Positions 8,409 to 19,244 of a stretch of 34,288 nucleotides of DNA are shown piece after piece (within the stretch, counting starts at the first letter, position 1; the number at the start of each line of letters is the position of its first letter). The DNA is from Pirellula sp. GTDB taxonomy: Bacteria; Planctomycetota; Planctomycetia; Pirellulales; Pirellulaceae. The notes under the pieces are model-generated. The model was not told the DNA's origin. It saw only the letters and a program-made list of their open reading frames with translations, and made no database searches. A program made the translations under genes and the position numbers. The DNA lies in assembly GCA_021736575.1 (NCBI GenBank), contig JAIPFP010000038.1, forward strand, positions 1 through 34,288, in the 5' to 3' direction.

Positions 8409-8414
8409 ATTATA
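8409..8414 (-). promoter_or_regulatory. Possible -10 box for the tail-anchored protein
   Basis: A perfect TATAAT on the minus strand lies about 30 bases upstream of the ATG at 8378. No good -35 box is found 16-18 bases further up, so this is only a candidate promoter. Confidence 0.3.
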
Positions 8415-8625
8415 TGCAATCTACCATTTCGAGTTAGGCCCGATCAGACGAAAATCTGAGGTTTTTGGTAAACAAGTTGCGTTATTTTACTAAAACGACA
8501 GGGTTTTGTCTCCTCGACACACCCAATCCAAGAATTCCTAGGAAGGGAACGATGGTCGTTGTTTTCCGGATGTTGGTTTAGAATCGTTAACGAAAAGTGG
8601 GCAACCGAGTTTTTGGAAGGATACG

Positions 8626-9570
8626 ATGTTCGAACGAAAGAGTTTGAAATGGCCAATCCTGCTCGCAATCGTGATGATTGTGATGCTCGTTGGTCTTACG
8701 ATTGGCTGGATCCTAATCACCATTTTTGGTGCGAACTGGATTTTGCTGAGCGTCGGTTCAATCATGTTTGTTTTCGTATTGTTGGGAGTTGTACTGTATC
8801 TCGTGTGGAGCATTCAACAAATCAATCTGAATCGGCGACAAAGCAATTTCATTGATGCTGTGACTCACGAACTAAAAAGTCCCATCACTTCTCTTAAGCT
8901 ATTCCTGCAAACTCTAGGCAAACGCAACATAGATGAGGCACAACGGCAAGAGTTCTATCATTCGATGCTGGATGACGTGGATCGATTGGACCAACTCATC
9001 ACACAATTGCTCGATGTAGCTCGCCTTCAGCAAGATTCCAATGAACCAGAGCCTGAAAGTTGGGTAGCCATCGAATCGACGCTAGAAGAATTCACAAACA
9101 AACTTGTGTCGCAACATCACATCAGTCGGGACTGCGTTAGCATCGAATGTCCGCCTTGCGAGGTATGGGCGCGTCGAGTCGATATTGATATTTTGGTTCG
9201 CAATCTCATTGACAATGCTCTCAAGTATGCTGGCAAACCGCCTGTGGTCGAAATAAAGGTTCGAGTGGACAACCAGTCCGGAAACACAACAATATTGGTA
9301 TCCGACAATGGGATTGGGATTCCAAGGCATCTTCACCGAAAAATCTTTCGCAGGTTTTACCGGGTAGGCAATGAGTTGGAGCGAACCAAGCCCGGCACCG
9401 GTTTAGGGTTGTTTCTTGTGCGATCCATTGTGCGAAGAATTCGAGGCTCAATTAGGGTCGTAGACCTTCCTAAAAACTCCGGTTCGCGGTTCGAATTGGT
9501 TCTTCCGCAGTCTAGACTAAGGTCCGTTCCGGGCCAACCACTCGATGAAGTTCCAACGACCACCAGGTAA
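8626..9570 (+). CDS. Sensor histidine kinase, short extracytoplasmic loop
   Basis: This is a membrane histidine kinase of 314 residues that should phosphorylate the response regulator encoded next to it. Two membrane helices (about residues 9-32 and 39-62) are separated by only about 6 residues, so there is no real periplasmic sensor domain. The H-box is AVTHELKSP with His81, followed by the N-box (NLIDNALKYAG), G1 (SDNGIGIP), F-box (FRRFYRVG) and G2 (GTGLGLFLV). AAGGA at 8617-8621 is 4 bases before the ATG. The architecture resembles intramembrane-sensing kinases, which detect envelope stress or rely on partner proteins. The signal is unknown. Confidence 0.9.
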   Translation: MFERKSLKWPILLAIVMIVMLVGLTIGWILITIFGANWILLSVGSIMFVFVLLGVVLYLVWSIQQINLNRRQSNFIDAVTHELKSPITSLKLFLQTLGKRNIDEAQRQEFYHSMLDDVDRLDQLITQLLDVARLQQDSNEPEPESWVAIESTLEEFTNKLVSQHHISRDCVSIECPPCEVWARRVDIDILVRNLIDNALKYAGKPPVVEIKVRVDNQSGNTTILVSDNGIGIPRHLHRKIFRRFYRVGNELERTKPGTGLGLFLVRSIVRRIRGSIRVVDLPKNSGSRFELVLPQSRLRSVPGQPLDEVPTTTR

Positions 9571-9595
9571 CCCTCGAAAGTTCAATTCCACAAGT

Positions 9596-12389
<2,794 letters not shown>

Positions 12390-12463
12390 AGCATCTCGCT
12401 TGGTGTACAATTTCACCATCTTGCTTGCTTTTTTGTTTCCTCATTTACCATCTTCCACGCCAC

Positions 12464-13390
12464 ATGATTGAGCTGAACGACTTTGGCAAGGACTACGGTG
12501 ACTTTACCGCAGTCCAAAATGTTTCGTTGAAAATTGAGAAAGGTGAGCTGTTCGGATTCATCGGACCAAACGGAGCCGGCAAAAGTACTTCGATTCGATT
12601 CCTCGCTACTCTCCTCAAAGCCACACGAGGCGACGGGAGTGTCAACGGTTTCAGCGTCAACAAAAACCCAATGGACGTTCGCCGCAGTATCGGCTACATG
12701 CCCGATGACTTCGGTGTCTATGATGGAATGAAGGTCTGGGAGTTTTTGGACTTCTTCGCTGTTGCCTATAAGATCGGTCGGTCGCAGCGCAAGCAAGTGA
12801 TCGGCGACGTTCTGGAATTGCTCGACCTCACGCACAAGCGCGACGACTTTGTAAACGGCCTGTCTCGCGGTATGAAACAGCGATTGTGTTTGGCCAAGAC
12901 ATTGGTGCATGATCCACCCGTTCTCATTCTCGATGAACCCACGAGCGGACTCGACCCGAGAGCTCGAATCGAAGTCAAGGCGTTGCTCAAAGAGCTTCGA
13001 CGCATGGGAAAGACGATTTTGATCAGCAGCCACATTTTGTCGGAGTTGGCAGACTGCTGCACATCGATCGGAATCATTGAACGAGGTCAACTGCTCATGC
13101 ACGGCCCAATCGATTCCGTCTATCGCAAGATTCGCCGCAATCGCATTGTCGAAGTCAAATTCATAGCGAATCAGGATGCGGGCATATCGATCTTGCGAAG
13201 CGATCCCGCAATGCGAGGTATCGATATCGACGGCAACAGAGCGACCGTGGAATTAGAAACCGACGATGATGGACTCGCCAAGCTGTTGGAGCAGTTGGTT
13301 GCTGGAGGAGTCAAGATGCGATCCTTTAGCGATAAAGACCCAACGCTTGAGGACGTATTCATGTTGGTGACCAAAGGATTAGTCGCTTAG
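12464..13390 (+). CDS. ABC transporter ATP-binding protein, ABC-2 type
   Basis: This is the ATPase of an ABC-2-type exporter, of the CcmA/NatA class. It has 308 residues with Walker A GPNGAGKST, signature LSRGMKQR, Walker B VLILDEPTSGLD and the switch SSHILSELADCC. The 90-residue C-terminal extension ending DPTLEDVFMLVTKG is typical of this class. The start at 12464 (MIELNDFGKDYG) is chosen over the in-frame ATG at 12386, which would add a Cys-rich hydrophobic leader unlike the family and overlap ligA. No permease gene follows, so its partner must lie elsewhere. Confidence 0.92.
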   Translation: MIELNDFGKDYGDFTAVQNVSLKIEKGELFGFIGPNGAGKSTSIRFLATLLKATRGDGSVNGFSVNKNPMDVRRSIGYMPDDFGVYDGMKVWEFLDFFAVAYKIGRSQRKQVIGDVLELLDLTHKRDDFVNGLSRGMKQRLCLAKTLVHDPPVLILDEPTSGLDPRARIEVKALLKELRRMGKTILISSHILSELADCCTSIGIIERGQLLMHGPIDSVYRKIRRNRIVEVKFIANQDAGISILRSDPAMRGIDIDGNRATVELETDDDGLAKLLEQLVAGGVKMRSFSDKDPTLEDVFMLVTKGLVA

Positions 13391-13391
13391 T

Positions 13392-13410
13392 AGGCATGAA
13401 TAGAATGCCT
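13392..13410. repeat. Small hairpin after the ABC ATPase gene
   Basis: AGGCAT (13392-13397) pairs with ATGCCT (13405-13410) across a 7-base loop, starting 2 bases after the stop codon. There is no following T-run, so it is at most a weak terminator. Confidence 0.35.
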
Positions 13411-13442
13411 TGTGGCTTATCCCAGCGGATCGTTGCCTTCAC

Positions 13443-13485
13443 GTGCACTCTAGTTACTAGGCTCTGCCTGGTAACTAGAGTGCAC
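13443..13485. repeat. REP-like palindrome, 20-bp arms
   Basis: Two 20-base arms (13443-13462 and 13466-13485) differ at one pair and flank a 3-base loop TCT. The centre, read on the minus strand, is CCAGGCAGAGCCTAG, nearly the same as the palindrome at 13556-13580, so both belong to one repeat family. Confidence 0.9.
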
Positions 13486-13502
13486 GCGAGGCTCCGCCTC
13501 GC
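13486..13502. repeat. Perfect 7-bp-arm hairpin
   Basis: GCGAGGC (13486-13492) and GCCTCGC (13496-13502) form a perfect stem around TCC. It abuts the palindrome at 13443-13485. Confidence 0.85.
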
Positions 13503-13530
13503 CGAAATGCATCCTTAGTTTGTGTACTCG

Positions 13531-13546
13531 GGAGGCAGGAGCCTCC
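13531..13546. repeat. Hairpin with 6-bp arms
   Basis: GGAGGC and GCCTCC flank AGGA. Outer GTGT (13522-13525) and ACAC (13547-13550) could extend the stem across a 5-base internal loop. Confidence 0.7.
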
Positions 13547-13555
13547 ACACCAATG

Positions 13556-13580
13556 CGTTCCCAGGCAGAGCCTGGGAACG
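13556..13580. repeat. REP-like palindrome, perfect 11-bp arms
   Basis: CGTTCCCAGGC (13556-13566) and GCCTGGGAACG (13570-13580) form a perfect stem with an AGA loop. It lies between two convergent genes and shares its core with the palindrome at 13443-13485. Confidence 0.9.
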
Positions 13581-13594
13581 AGTAAAAGATGTGG

Positions 13595-14500
13595 TTAAAG
13601 ATGAGGCGTAAAGCCAAGTGGCATGATCCTAAAACGGGCCGCCACCCATGCCACCCATGCCACCCATAAAGGGTTGATACAGATTTTTCGCATAATACGC
13701 GGCTTCATATTGCTCTTGGGCTGGTTGGCAATGGCGCGAAGGAGTTCTGCGATTGCAAGGTGTGTTTCTTCGGGAGCGTTTACCACGAGGATGGAACCGA
13801 ACATGCGCAATTTGGAAACACCACCCGAAACTTGCCATTCATCGCTTGCCACCATCTCTTCGATCAGCTCGACGATCTCGCCAGACAGAATATTGTCGGG
13901 GAAAATGGTACTTAAATCGTAATGCTTGGTGATATTCGCAGCCGTTTTTTTCGAAGTAATCGTCATCACTTCGTTACCTACGATGTAGGTAAGTTGGAGC
14001 GGGCGCAAGATCAGCTCGATCGCATTGATTGCTCTTGCATTATCGAGTTTGAACGTGATCGGTTCGTCCTGCGTTACGTTCTCTTCCTCAAGAGCTTTGT
14101 CATCGATCAAGATCGGTATTTTGAGTTCTTGCGAGAAAAACTTCATTGCTGCGGAAAGGGGTTGCGCAGTAAACGAAACGTCTAATCTCTGATTGAGTCG
14201 GTCCCGAATCGCTTGCTCCATTTTGATCGAAAGTTCATCCTCGACGCTCCTTTGCAACCACGCAGGCTGGCCGTTCTTGGGGGCTTCCCACACGACGATT
14301 GGAATGGGAATAGTGGCATCGCGTTTCTTTTCTTTGCCTTTGCTCGGAACGGGCGGTTGCGACGGAGGAGTTGATGCTGTTGCAGGCACCAACGCACCTC
14401 CTTGCTGCGTCGCGTTGGCAGTCAGTAGGCCAAAGTAGCCGAGCAACACGCAAGGTATGGCCAGTAAAAAAACCGAGGCAAAGCGAACCGACGCGTTCAT
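13595..14500 (-). CDS. Secreted STN/secretin-N-like protein with probable 3' frameshift
   Basis: As read, this gives 301 residues. It has a signal sequence ending near ANA-TQ, a Pro/Lys-rich linker, and a domain (about 100-190) with LSAAMKFFSQELKIPILID and the LRPLQLTYIV...MTITSKK pattern. That domain is like the secretin N/STN-type modules common in planctomycete secreted proteins. AAGGAG at 14514-14509, 8 bases upstream, supports the start. The last 38 residues (from SNMKPRIMRK) look wrong. In the next frame the same DNA reads EQYEAAYYAKNLYQPF followed by repeated GGM and GGGPF and a stop at 13629, a typical planctomycete tail. One missing base near 13716 would join the frames. Confidence 0.75.
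   Translation of the reverse strand: MNASVRFASVFLLAIPCVLLGYFGLLTANATQQGGALVPATASTPPSQPPVPSKGKEKKRDATIPIPIVVWEAPKNGQPAWLQRSVEDELSIKMEQAIRDRLNQRLDVSFTAQPLSAAMKFFSQELKIPILIDDKALEEENVTQDEPITFKLDNARAINAIELILRPLQLTYIVGNEVMTITSKKTAANITKHYDLSTIFPDNILSGEIVELIEEMVASDEWQVSGGVSKLRMFGSILVVNAPEETHLAIAELLRAIANQPKSNMKPRIMRKICINPLWVAWVAWVAARFRIMPLGFTPHL
13716..13717 (-). other. Predicted site of a single-base deletion
   Basis: On the coding strand CCCAAGAGC would become CCCAAAGAGC if one A were restored. The reading then continues as NQPKEQYEAAYYAKN to the Gly-Met-rich tail and stop at 13629-13631. It could be a sequencing error or a real mutation. Confidence 0.55.
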
Positions 14501-14666
14501 TGCGCGTTCTCCTTGAGATAGACGAAAAGCCTTCTAACAGAAAAGTTGAAAGCAAAGCATACTTGAGATTGTCAAGGAAAGCAAAAAATAAGATTGCCTG
14601 CATTGAGCCTGCATGTTGAACCGCCAAGGGCTATTTGGCAGAGCGACAGTCTGACGCGTTCGCTCG

Positions 14667-15650
14667 TTATTTGCTTGAGGTTGCAATCGAAAATTGATAA
14701 CGAAGTACCCACGTTGCTTTTTCGTTGGGCGCGAGTTTCAATTGAACGTAGGGTTCGGGACAAATCGTATTCTTCATGCCCCAAACATTGAGCTTGTATA
14801 GCGGAAAGTCACCGCGACACGAAACGACGATCCCACTCGGTTTATGGCGAATCGAAAACTGGTGGTCGTCCGTCGTACGATGGTGACCCTCAAGCTCCGC
14901 GAAGTACGATTCGTCTTTTGCGAGTACTCTGTTGAAACTCATCTTGCGACCATCGAGCCGAACAAGATCGAGAAACAGGGCTTGCTCTTTCTTGGATTTG
15001 AGATTGAAAGCAAAATCGATTTCGTAGTTGGGTCCTACGTGGTCCGAATCAATCAAGAAGAAATTATGATTGTAATGATCCGTGGTCCATGATTCGCTGC
15101 CCGTATTGGTGAGTTCATGCCGAATTTCCAAGCCATCCTTGACTATAGAAACTTGCTTGCGATACGAGTACCCGATCTTCTCCCCATTTTGTTGCGAAAC
15201 CGAAAACGCAACGGAATTGTCATCTCGTTCCACGGTCCATTTCGGTTCTTCTGCGATCGAGTACGGATAGAAAAAACGATACTTTTCCTCCTCCGGCTGG
15301 ACAAGTTTCCCAACACCTATTTTCAGGAAACTGGATCCCGGTTTGTTCGTTAAGTAACCCAGTGGCAACTCGTTTCCGAATTCTTCGCACGGACCCGTTA
15401 CGTCGTCGTTGGCGGACGGGTTTTGTGGTCCGCTATGCCAACGTTCGCAGAGCGAATGCCCCTTGTATTCAATCTTGTGAAACATTCCGGATCGGTCAAA
15501 CCTAGTCCCCTGATAGTTGTCGGAATCGCCTGGTCTGGAGAGTTCCAACTTCAAGTCGTCTTGCTGCAAAACGATGTGCTGCGCGCACGCGGCAAACGCC
15601 ATCCACGGGATAAAAAGGAGCGTTTCTAGGGCAATACGAAATTGGGGCAC
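14667..15650 (-). CDS. Secreted galactose-mutarotase-like protein
   Basis: This is a secreted protein of 327 residues with a signal peptide (LLFIPWMAFAACA). The body is all-beta, and segments such as GHSLCERWH, ELTNTGSESWTTDHYNHNFF and the C-terminal LKLAPNEKATWVLRYQF resemble the galactose-mutarotase-like fold found in carbohydrate enzymes. His residues in DHYNHNFF are candidate active-site residues. The gene starts with GTG at 15650, chosen because TCCTC on the plus strand at 15655-15659 gives GAGGA just upstream and no other start fits. Sugar specificity cannot be told, and the fold call is from pattern only. Confidence 0.6.
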   Translation of the reverse strand: MPQFRIALETLLFIPWMAFAACAQHIVLQQDDLKLELSRPGDSDNYQGTRFDRSGMFHKIEYKGHSLCERWHSGPQNPSANDDVTGPCEEFGNELPLGYLTNKPGSSFLKIGVGKLVQPEEEKYRFFYPYSIAEEPKWTVERDDNSVAFSVSQQNGEKIGYSYRKQVSIVKDGLEIRHELTNTGSESWTTDHYNHNFFLIDSDHVGPNYEIDFAFNLKSKKEQALFLDLVRLDGRKMSFNRVLAKDESYFAELEGHHRTTDDHQFSIRHKPSGIVVSCRGDFPLYKLNVWGMKNTICPEPYVQLKLAPNEKATWVLRYQFSIATSSK

Positions 15651-15690
15651 GATTTCCTCGCTGATGATTCACAACTTATTTGCGATAACT

Positions 15691-17043
15691 CTACTTTGGC
15701 AGTTGATAGCAGCGAACTTCTTGGTCGTTTCGAACAAAAACGCATTGGTCAGCGATCGCGGGAAAGGTCCAAAGGATTTTCCGGCCGCCCGATGTGTTGG
15801 TTGGATCGATGGCATGAAATCGGCCCGTTTCCTTGTAGCCCTCTGGTGTCAGTTTTGCAGAGATGAAGTCCCCTGTTTCACTTAGAATGTAGTAGAAGCC
15901 GTTCGGTCCAACCGCCTTGATCAAGTAAGCACAAGCGTTCGAGCCCCCTCGTTCGCGATCGACACCGGTTGTTGGCAAGGCCGTTTGCCACATTCGAACT
16001 CCGTCCTTGGCACGTACGCAAATCAATGCTCCGCTTTGGTAGTCTGCTCCGTAGATGTACCCTGCGTCGAAGATGGCGCTTGTGTTCGACAGGCCCAACG
16101 AAGTCTTAGGTGACCCCTGCCACAACATCTTGGCTTGCGGCGGATTCGAGGTTAGTTGAAACATTGCCGACACTCCCTCTCCGGAAGCAAACAACATGTC
16201 GCCTTCGATGATGGGTGGTGCGACGGACATGCCATAGTCGGGCTTTAGCGGCTGTTGCCAGTAGACAGCGCCAGTATTTGGATTGAGACTCGAAAGTAGC
16301 AATGGATCCCAAATCAACAATTGGTCCACTCCAGCGTGGTTGATCAGCTTGGGTGGACAATAACCTATTTCGCTCCCACTGAGTGCTCTCCAGATTTCTT
16401 TGCCCGTCTTGCGATCCAGCGACACGACCAAGCTTCCCTCGCCTCCTGCAAGGCAAATCAATTGATCGCCAATCACGAGCGGAACAGCCGCTTGCCCCCA
16501 GATCGGCTTTTCGATCTTGAATTCGTCCGCAAGTTGGCGTTGCCAGAGTACTTTTCCGCTTTCTGCGGAGAGGCAAATTAAATCCCCTTCGGCACCGAGC
16601 GAGATGACGGTCCCCTCGACGACAACAGGAGTTGCTCTCGGGCCGCCTGGATACGAAAGCGCGTACTTGCGATCGTAGGCATGGGTCCAAATGGTCTCAC
16701 CGGATTTGGCGTCCAAGCAAACGATTCGTTCCTTGCCCTCGAGTCGATCGCGGGTACCTGCATTGTTCGTTATCTTTCCCGATGCGAGCTGGTAGTCCGT
16801 AACGAAAGCGCGTCCGTTGGCGACAACGGGACCAGAATAACCATAGCCAATGGGTTTTTTCCAAAGTAGGGGGATACCTGACTTGGGGATGTCGCTGGCT
16901 TTCGTCAAGGCGGAAAGCCTACCGTCGCGAGTCGGGCCATTCCATTGGGGCCAATCTTGCGCGGTGCTATTTTTTTGCTGCGAGAGGAAAGCGCAGGATG
17001 CAAACGTAGCTAGCAGCGCTACTTTCAAAAGTTGTTTTTTCAT
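15691..17043 (-). CDS. Secreted PQQ-like beta-propeller protein
   Basis: This is a secreted beta-propeller protein of 450 residues. A signal peptide (KVALLATFASCAFLS) is followed by QDWPQWNGPTRDG, the usual opening of planctomycete PQQ-like repeat proteins. Repeated blades carry motifs such as IVCLDAKSGETIWTHAYD, LICLSAESGKVLWQR and VVSLDRKTGKEIWRA. Many relatives are called outer membrane protein assembly factor BamB-like, but binding of PQQ or enzyme activity is not shown by the sequence. It lies 16 bases after the zinc-ribbon gene and probably shares its promoter at 17330-17357. Confidence 0.85.
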   Translation of the reverse strand: MKKQLLKVALLATFASCAFLSQQKNSTAQDWPQWNGPTRDGRLSALTKASDIPKSGIPLLWKKPIGYGYSGPVVANGRAFVTDYQLASGKITNNAGTRDRLEGKERIVCLDAKSGETIWTHAYDRKYALSYPGGPRATPVVVEGTVISLGAEGDLICLSAESGKVLWQRQLADEFKIEKPIWGQAAVPLVIGDQLICLAGGEGSLVVSLDRKTGKEIWRALSGSEIGYCPPKLINHAGVDQLLIWDPLLLSSLNPNTGAVYWQQPLKPDYGMSVAPPIIEGDMLFASGEGVSAMFQLTSNPPQAKMLWQGSPKTSLGLSNTSAIFDAGYIYGADYQSGALICVRAKDGVRMWQTALPTTGVDRERGGSNACAYLIKAVGPNGFYYILSETGDFISAKLTPEGYKETGRFHAIDPTNTSGGRKILWTFPAIADQCVFVRNDQEVRCYQLPK

Positions 17044-17059
17044 TTCGATGTTTCCGCGG

Positions 17060-17293
17060 TTAAGAAGCGGGTGAGAAGTGCTGCAACTGCTTGTCGGCAG
17101 CCTGAATCAATCTATCTACACGCTCGTCGATCCCTTCGACTGAGCCAAATTTGGAAACTGGCTCGGAAATGCTTGCTCGAAACGCCGCACCACACCCTTG
17201 GCAACAAACATCCTTCCCTAGTAACTCGACCGGTATTTGCAAAGTTCGCCCACATGTGGGACAAACTTTTGCGAAACGCACCGAATTAGCCAT
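17060..17293 (-). CDS. Small zinc-ribbon protein
   Basis: This is a cytoplasmic protein of 77 residues with a zinc ribbon: Cys11-x2-Cys14 and Cys31-x2-Cys34 (CPTCGR and CQGCGA). The rest is short and polar with a helical segment (DERVDRLIQAADKQLQHF). The start is supported by GGAG at 17305-17302, 8 bases upstream. Similar small ribbon proteins are common in planctomycetes, and their role is unknown. It heads a two-gene unit with the PQQ-like protein. Confidence 0.75.
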   Translation of the reverse strand: MANSVRFAKVCPTCGRTLQIPVELLGKDVCCQGCGAAFRASISEPVSKFGSVEGIDERVDRLIQAADKQLQHFSPAS

Positions 17294-17329
17294 GTTGATT
17301 TCTCCAAACGAGTACTTAACTTGGTCCTG

Positions 17330-17357
17330 ATTATTGTAATTTATTACCCTTTGTCAA
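17330..17357 (-). promoter_or_regulatory. Sigma70-type promoter for the zinc-ribbon/PQQ-like genes
   Basis: On the minus strand TTGACA (17357-17352) is followed after 16 bases by AATAAT (17335-17330), five of six matches to the -10 box. It lies about 37 bases before the start codon at 17293. Confidence 0.55.
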
Positions 17358-17369
17358 TACAACAAAGGG
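17347..17369. repeat. Inverted repeat in the nagB upstream region
   Basis: CCCTTTGT (17347-17354) and ACAAAGGG (17362-17369) are perfect 8-base arms around a 7-base loop. It overlaps the -35 box of the divergent promoter and lies upstream of nagB, so it could be an operator. Confidence 0.45.
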
Positions 17370-17505
17370 CAATTAGACGCCAAAGAAGCGTTTGTTGCGG
17401 GTGTGAATGGAAGCATTTTTCGTGAGCTACCTGCACCAATTCTCGGAAAGTCATATGCTTTGGCTATGTAATTGGACTCGATGCAACAAACGTGCCAAAT
17501 GGAGA

Positions 17506-18273
17506 TTGAAAGTGTTCATAAAGATCGCGCGTGATCGTCAAGGTTTAGGGAATTTCGCGGGAAGATTGGCCGCAAGCCATTTAATTCACGTGCTAAAAAA
17601 TCAGCCTAGAGCGAGGCTGGTGGTTGCGACCGGTTCTAGCCAATTCGAGGTACTTCAATCCTTGACCCAGGAATCTGGCATCGATTGGTCTCGAGTCGAC
17701 GGTTTTCACCTCGACGAATACCTGGGTTTGGACAGAAATCATCCCGCGAGTTTCTGCGGTTATCTGGCAGCAAGATTTGTCGACTTAGTTCCGATTGGAT
17801 CGTTTCATTTTCTCGATGGCAAAGGGGCACCAGAAGCAACGCTCGCCGAAGCCGCACGCAAATGGTCGTTGGGTCCTATCGATCTAGCGATGATCGGAAT
17901 CGGCGAAAACGGCCACTTGGCATTCAACGATCCTCCGGCCGATTTCGAAACCACCGACATCTACCACGTGGTCAACTTGGATCATGCTTGCAGGCAACAA
18001 CAAGTTGGTGAAGGCTGGTTTTCCAGCATCGACGAGTGCCCGACACAAGCACTCAGTATGTCGATTCACGCAATCCTGCAGTCTCGCAAAATCATTTGCA
18101 GCGTTCCGGATAGCCGCAAAGCAAGCGCGGTTGCAAGCTCTATCGACGGCCCGATTACGTCAATCGTTCCGGCCTCCATCCTTCAGAAACATGCCGATGT
18201 AACCTTGGTGTTAGACGAAGCGAGTGCAACGCAATTGAGCGACAAATCCCTGCAATCTTCGGAGCGAGTATAG
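17506..18273 (+). CDS. nagB: Glucosamine-6-phosphate deaminase-like protein
   Basis: This enzyme family converts glucosamine-6-phosphate to fructose-6-phosphate and ammonia. From TTG 17506 the product has 255 residues, beginning LKVFIKIARDRQGLG, where family proteins begin. Upstream in-frame ATGs at 17455 and 17407 add a Cys/Trp-rich leader unlike the family, so the true start is uncertain. VDGFHLDEYLGL and GIGENGHLAFNDPP match the family's active-site loops. Against E. coli NagB, the Asp141 position appears as Asn and Glu148 as Asp, a variant that may alter activity or substrate. It lies 4 bases before nagA. Confidence 0.8.
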   Translation: MKVFIKIARDRQGLGNFAGRLAASHLIHVLKNQPRARLVVATGSSQFEVLQSLTQESGIDWSRVDGFHLDEYLGLDRNHPASFCGYLAARFVDLVPIGSFHFLDGKGAPEATLAEAARKWSLGPIDLAMIGIGENGHLAFNDPPADFETTDIYHVVNLDHACRQQQVGEGWFSSIDECPTQALSMSIHAILQSRKIICSVPDSRKASAVASSIDGPITSIVPASILQKHADVTLVLDEASATQLSDKSLQSSERV

Positions 18274-18277
18274 GATC

Positions 18278-19186
18278 ATGAGCTACGTTGATCTGCAAGT
18301 GAATGGCGCGTATGGTGTCGATTTCAATGAGGATGAGCTGACGCTTGATCAATTTGTGATGGCCTGTCAGCGACTTCGAAACACAGGCGTGGTCGCCATG
18401 CTGCCTACGATCATCACCGACTCGGTGGATACGATGTGTAAGCGGATCGCCAAGCTTGCGAATTTCCTCGACCAGGAGCCCACCCTCAAGCAATTGGTTC
18501 GAGGTATCCATGTGGAAGGACCCTTTCTTTCGAACCGTCCAGGTTTTTACGGAACACACCCACCGCAGCATATTCAAGCGGCCGAGATATCCCCCTTGAT
18601 GCAATTGCTCGAAGCAGGCAATGGGCTCGTTCGGCTGGTTACTCTTGCTCCCGAACAGGATTCGAAATGCCAAGTAATCGAACGTTTGCGGCGGGAAAAA
18701 GTCATTGTCTTTGCTGGCCATACCGACGCCAGTCACGTTATGCTGCAACGCGCCATAGAGGCTGGGCTCGTCGGTTTTACTCACTTGGGGAATGGGTGCG
18801 TTCAACAGGTCGATCGGCATGACAACATCATCCAACGCGTTCTTTCCCTAAAGGATCATTTGGTTATCACGCTGATCGCAGATGGCATTCACTTGGCCGA
18901 TTGGCTACTCAAGTCATGGTTGAATATCATCGGATTCGAGCGTTCCATCGTTATTAGTGATGCGATGAGCGCTGCCGGGATGCCGACTGGCGAGTATCGA
19001 ATCGGCGGGCAACCGATCCAAGTGGATGCGTCGCGACGTACGACGCATCGCGATCATGGATACTTGGCTGGTTCGGCTTCTACCATGTTCGATATGGACC
19101 AATTGTTGGCGGACAAGATCGGGCTAAGCGAACGTGATCGTACACGTGTTATGCATACGAATGCTTTTAGGCTTCTGACGACATGA
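18278..19186 (+). CDS. nagA: N-acetylglucosamine-6-phosphate deacetylase-like protein
   Basis: This enzyme removes acetate from GlcNAc-6-phosphate, the step before NagB. The product has 302 residues and starts right at the TIM barrel with VDLQVNGAYGVDFN. HVEGPFLS, AGHTDAS, THLGNG, IADGIHL and SDAMSAAG follow in the usual order, so metal and substrate loops are present. Typical NagA proteins are near 380 residues and have a beta-sandwich strand set before the barrel, which is missing here, and THLFNAM is replaced by THLGNG. The 4-base gap from nagB implies a two-gene operon. Confidence 0.85.
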   Translation: MSYVDLQVNGAYGVDFNEDELTLDQFVMACQRLRNTGVVAMLPTIITDSVDTMCKRIAKLANFLDQEPTLKQLVRGIHVEGPFLSNRPGFYGTHPPQHIQAAEISPLMQLLEAGNGLVRLVTLAPEQDSKCQVIERLRREKVIVFAGHTDASHVMLQRAIEAGLVGFTHLGNGCVQQVDRHDNIIQRVLSLKDHLVITLIADGIHLADWLLKSWLNIIGFERSIVISDAMSAAGMPTGEYRIGGQPIQVDASRRTTHRDHGYLAGSASTMFDMDQLLADKIGLSERDRTRVMHTNAFRLLTT

Positions 19187-19244
19187 TTGCTACCGGATTG
19201 CTTGCTCCGTTCCGCGAAGGCGATTGGCAGACCAAAAACTACCT

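Noticed and set aside
12413-13102. 229-residue open frame opposite the ABC ATPase
   Set aside because: The plus-strand frame has full Walker and signature motifs; the minus frame has none.
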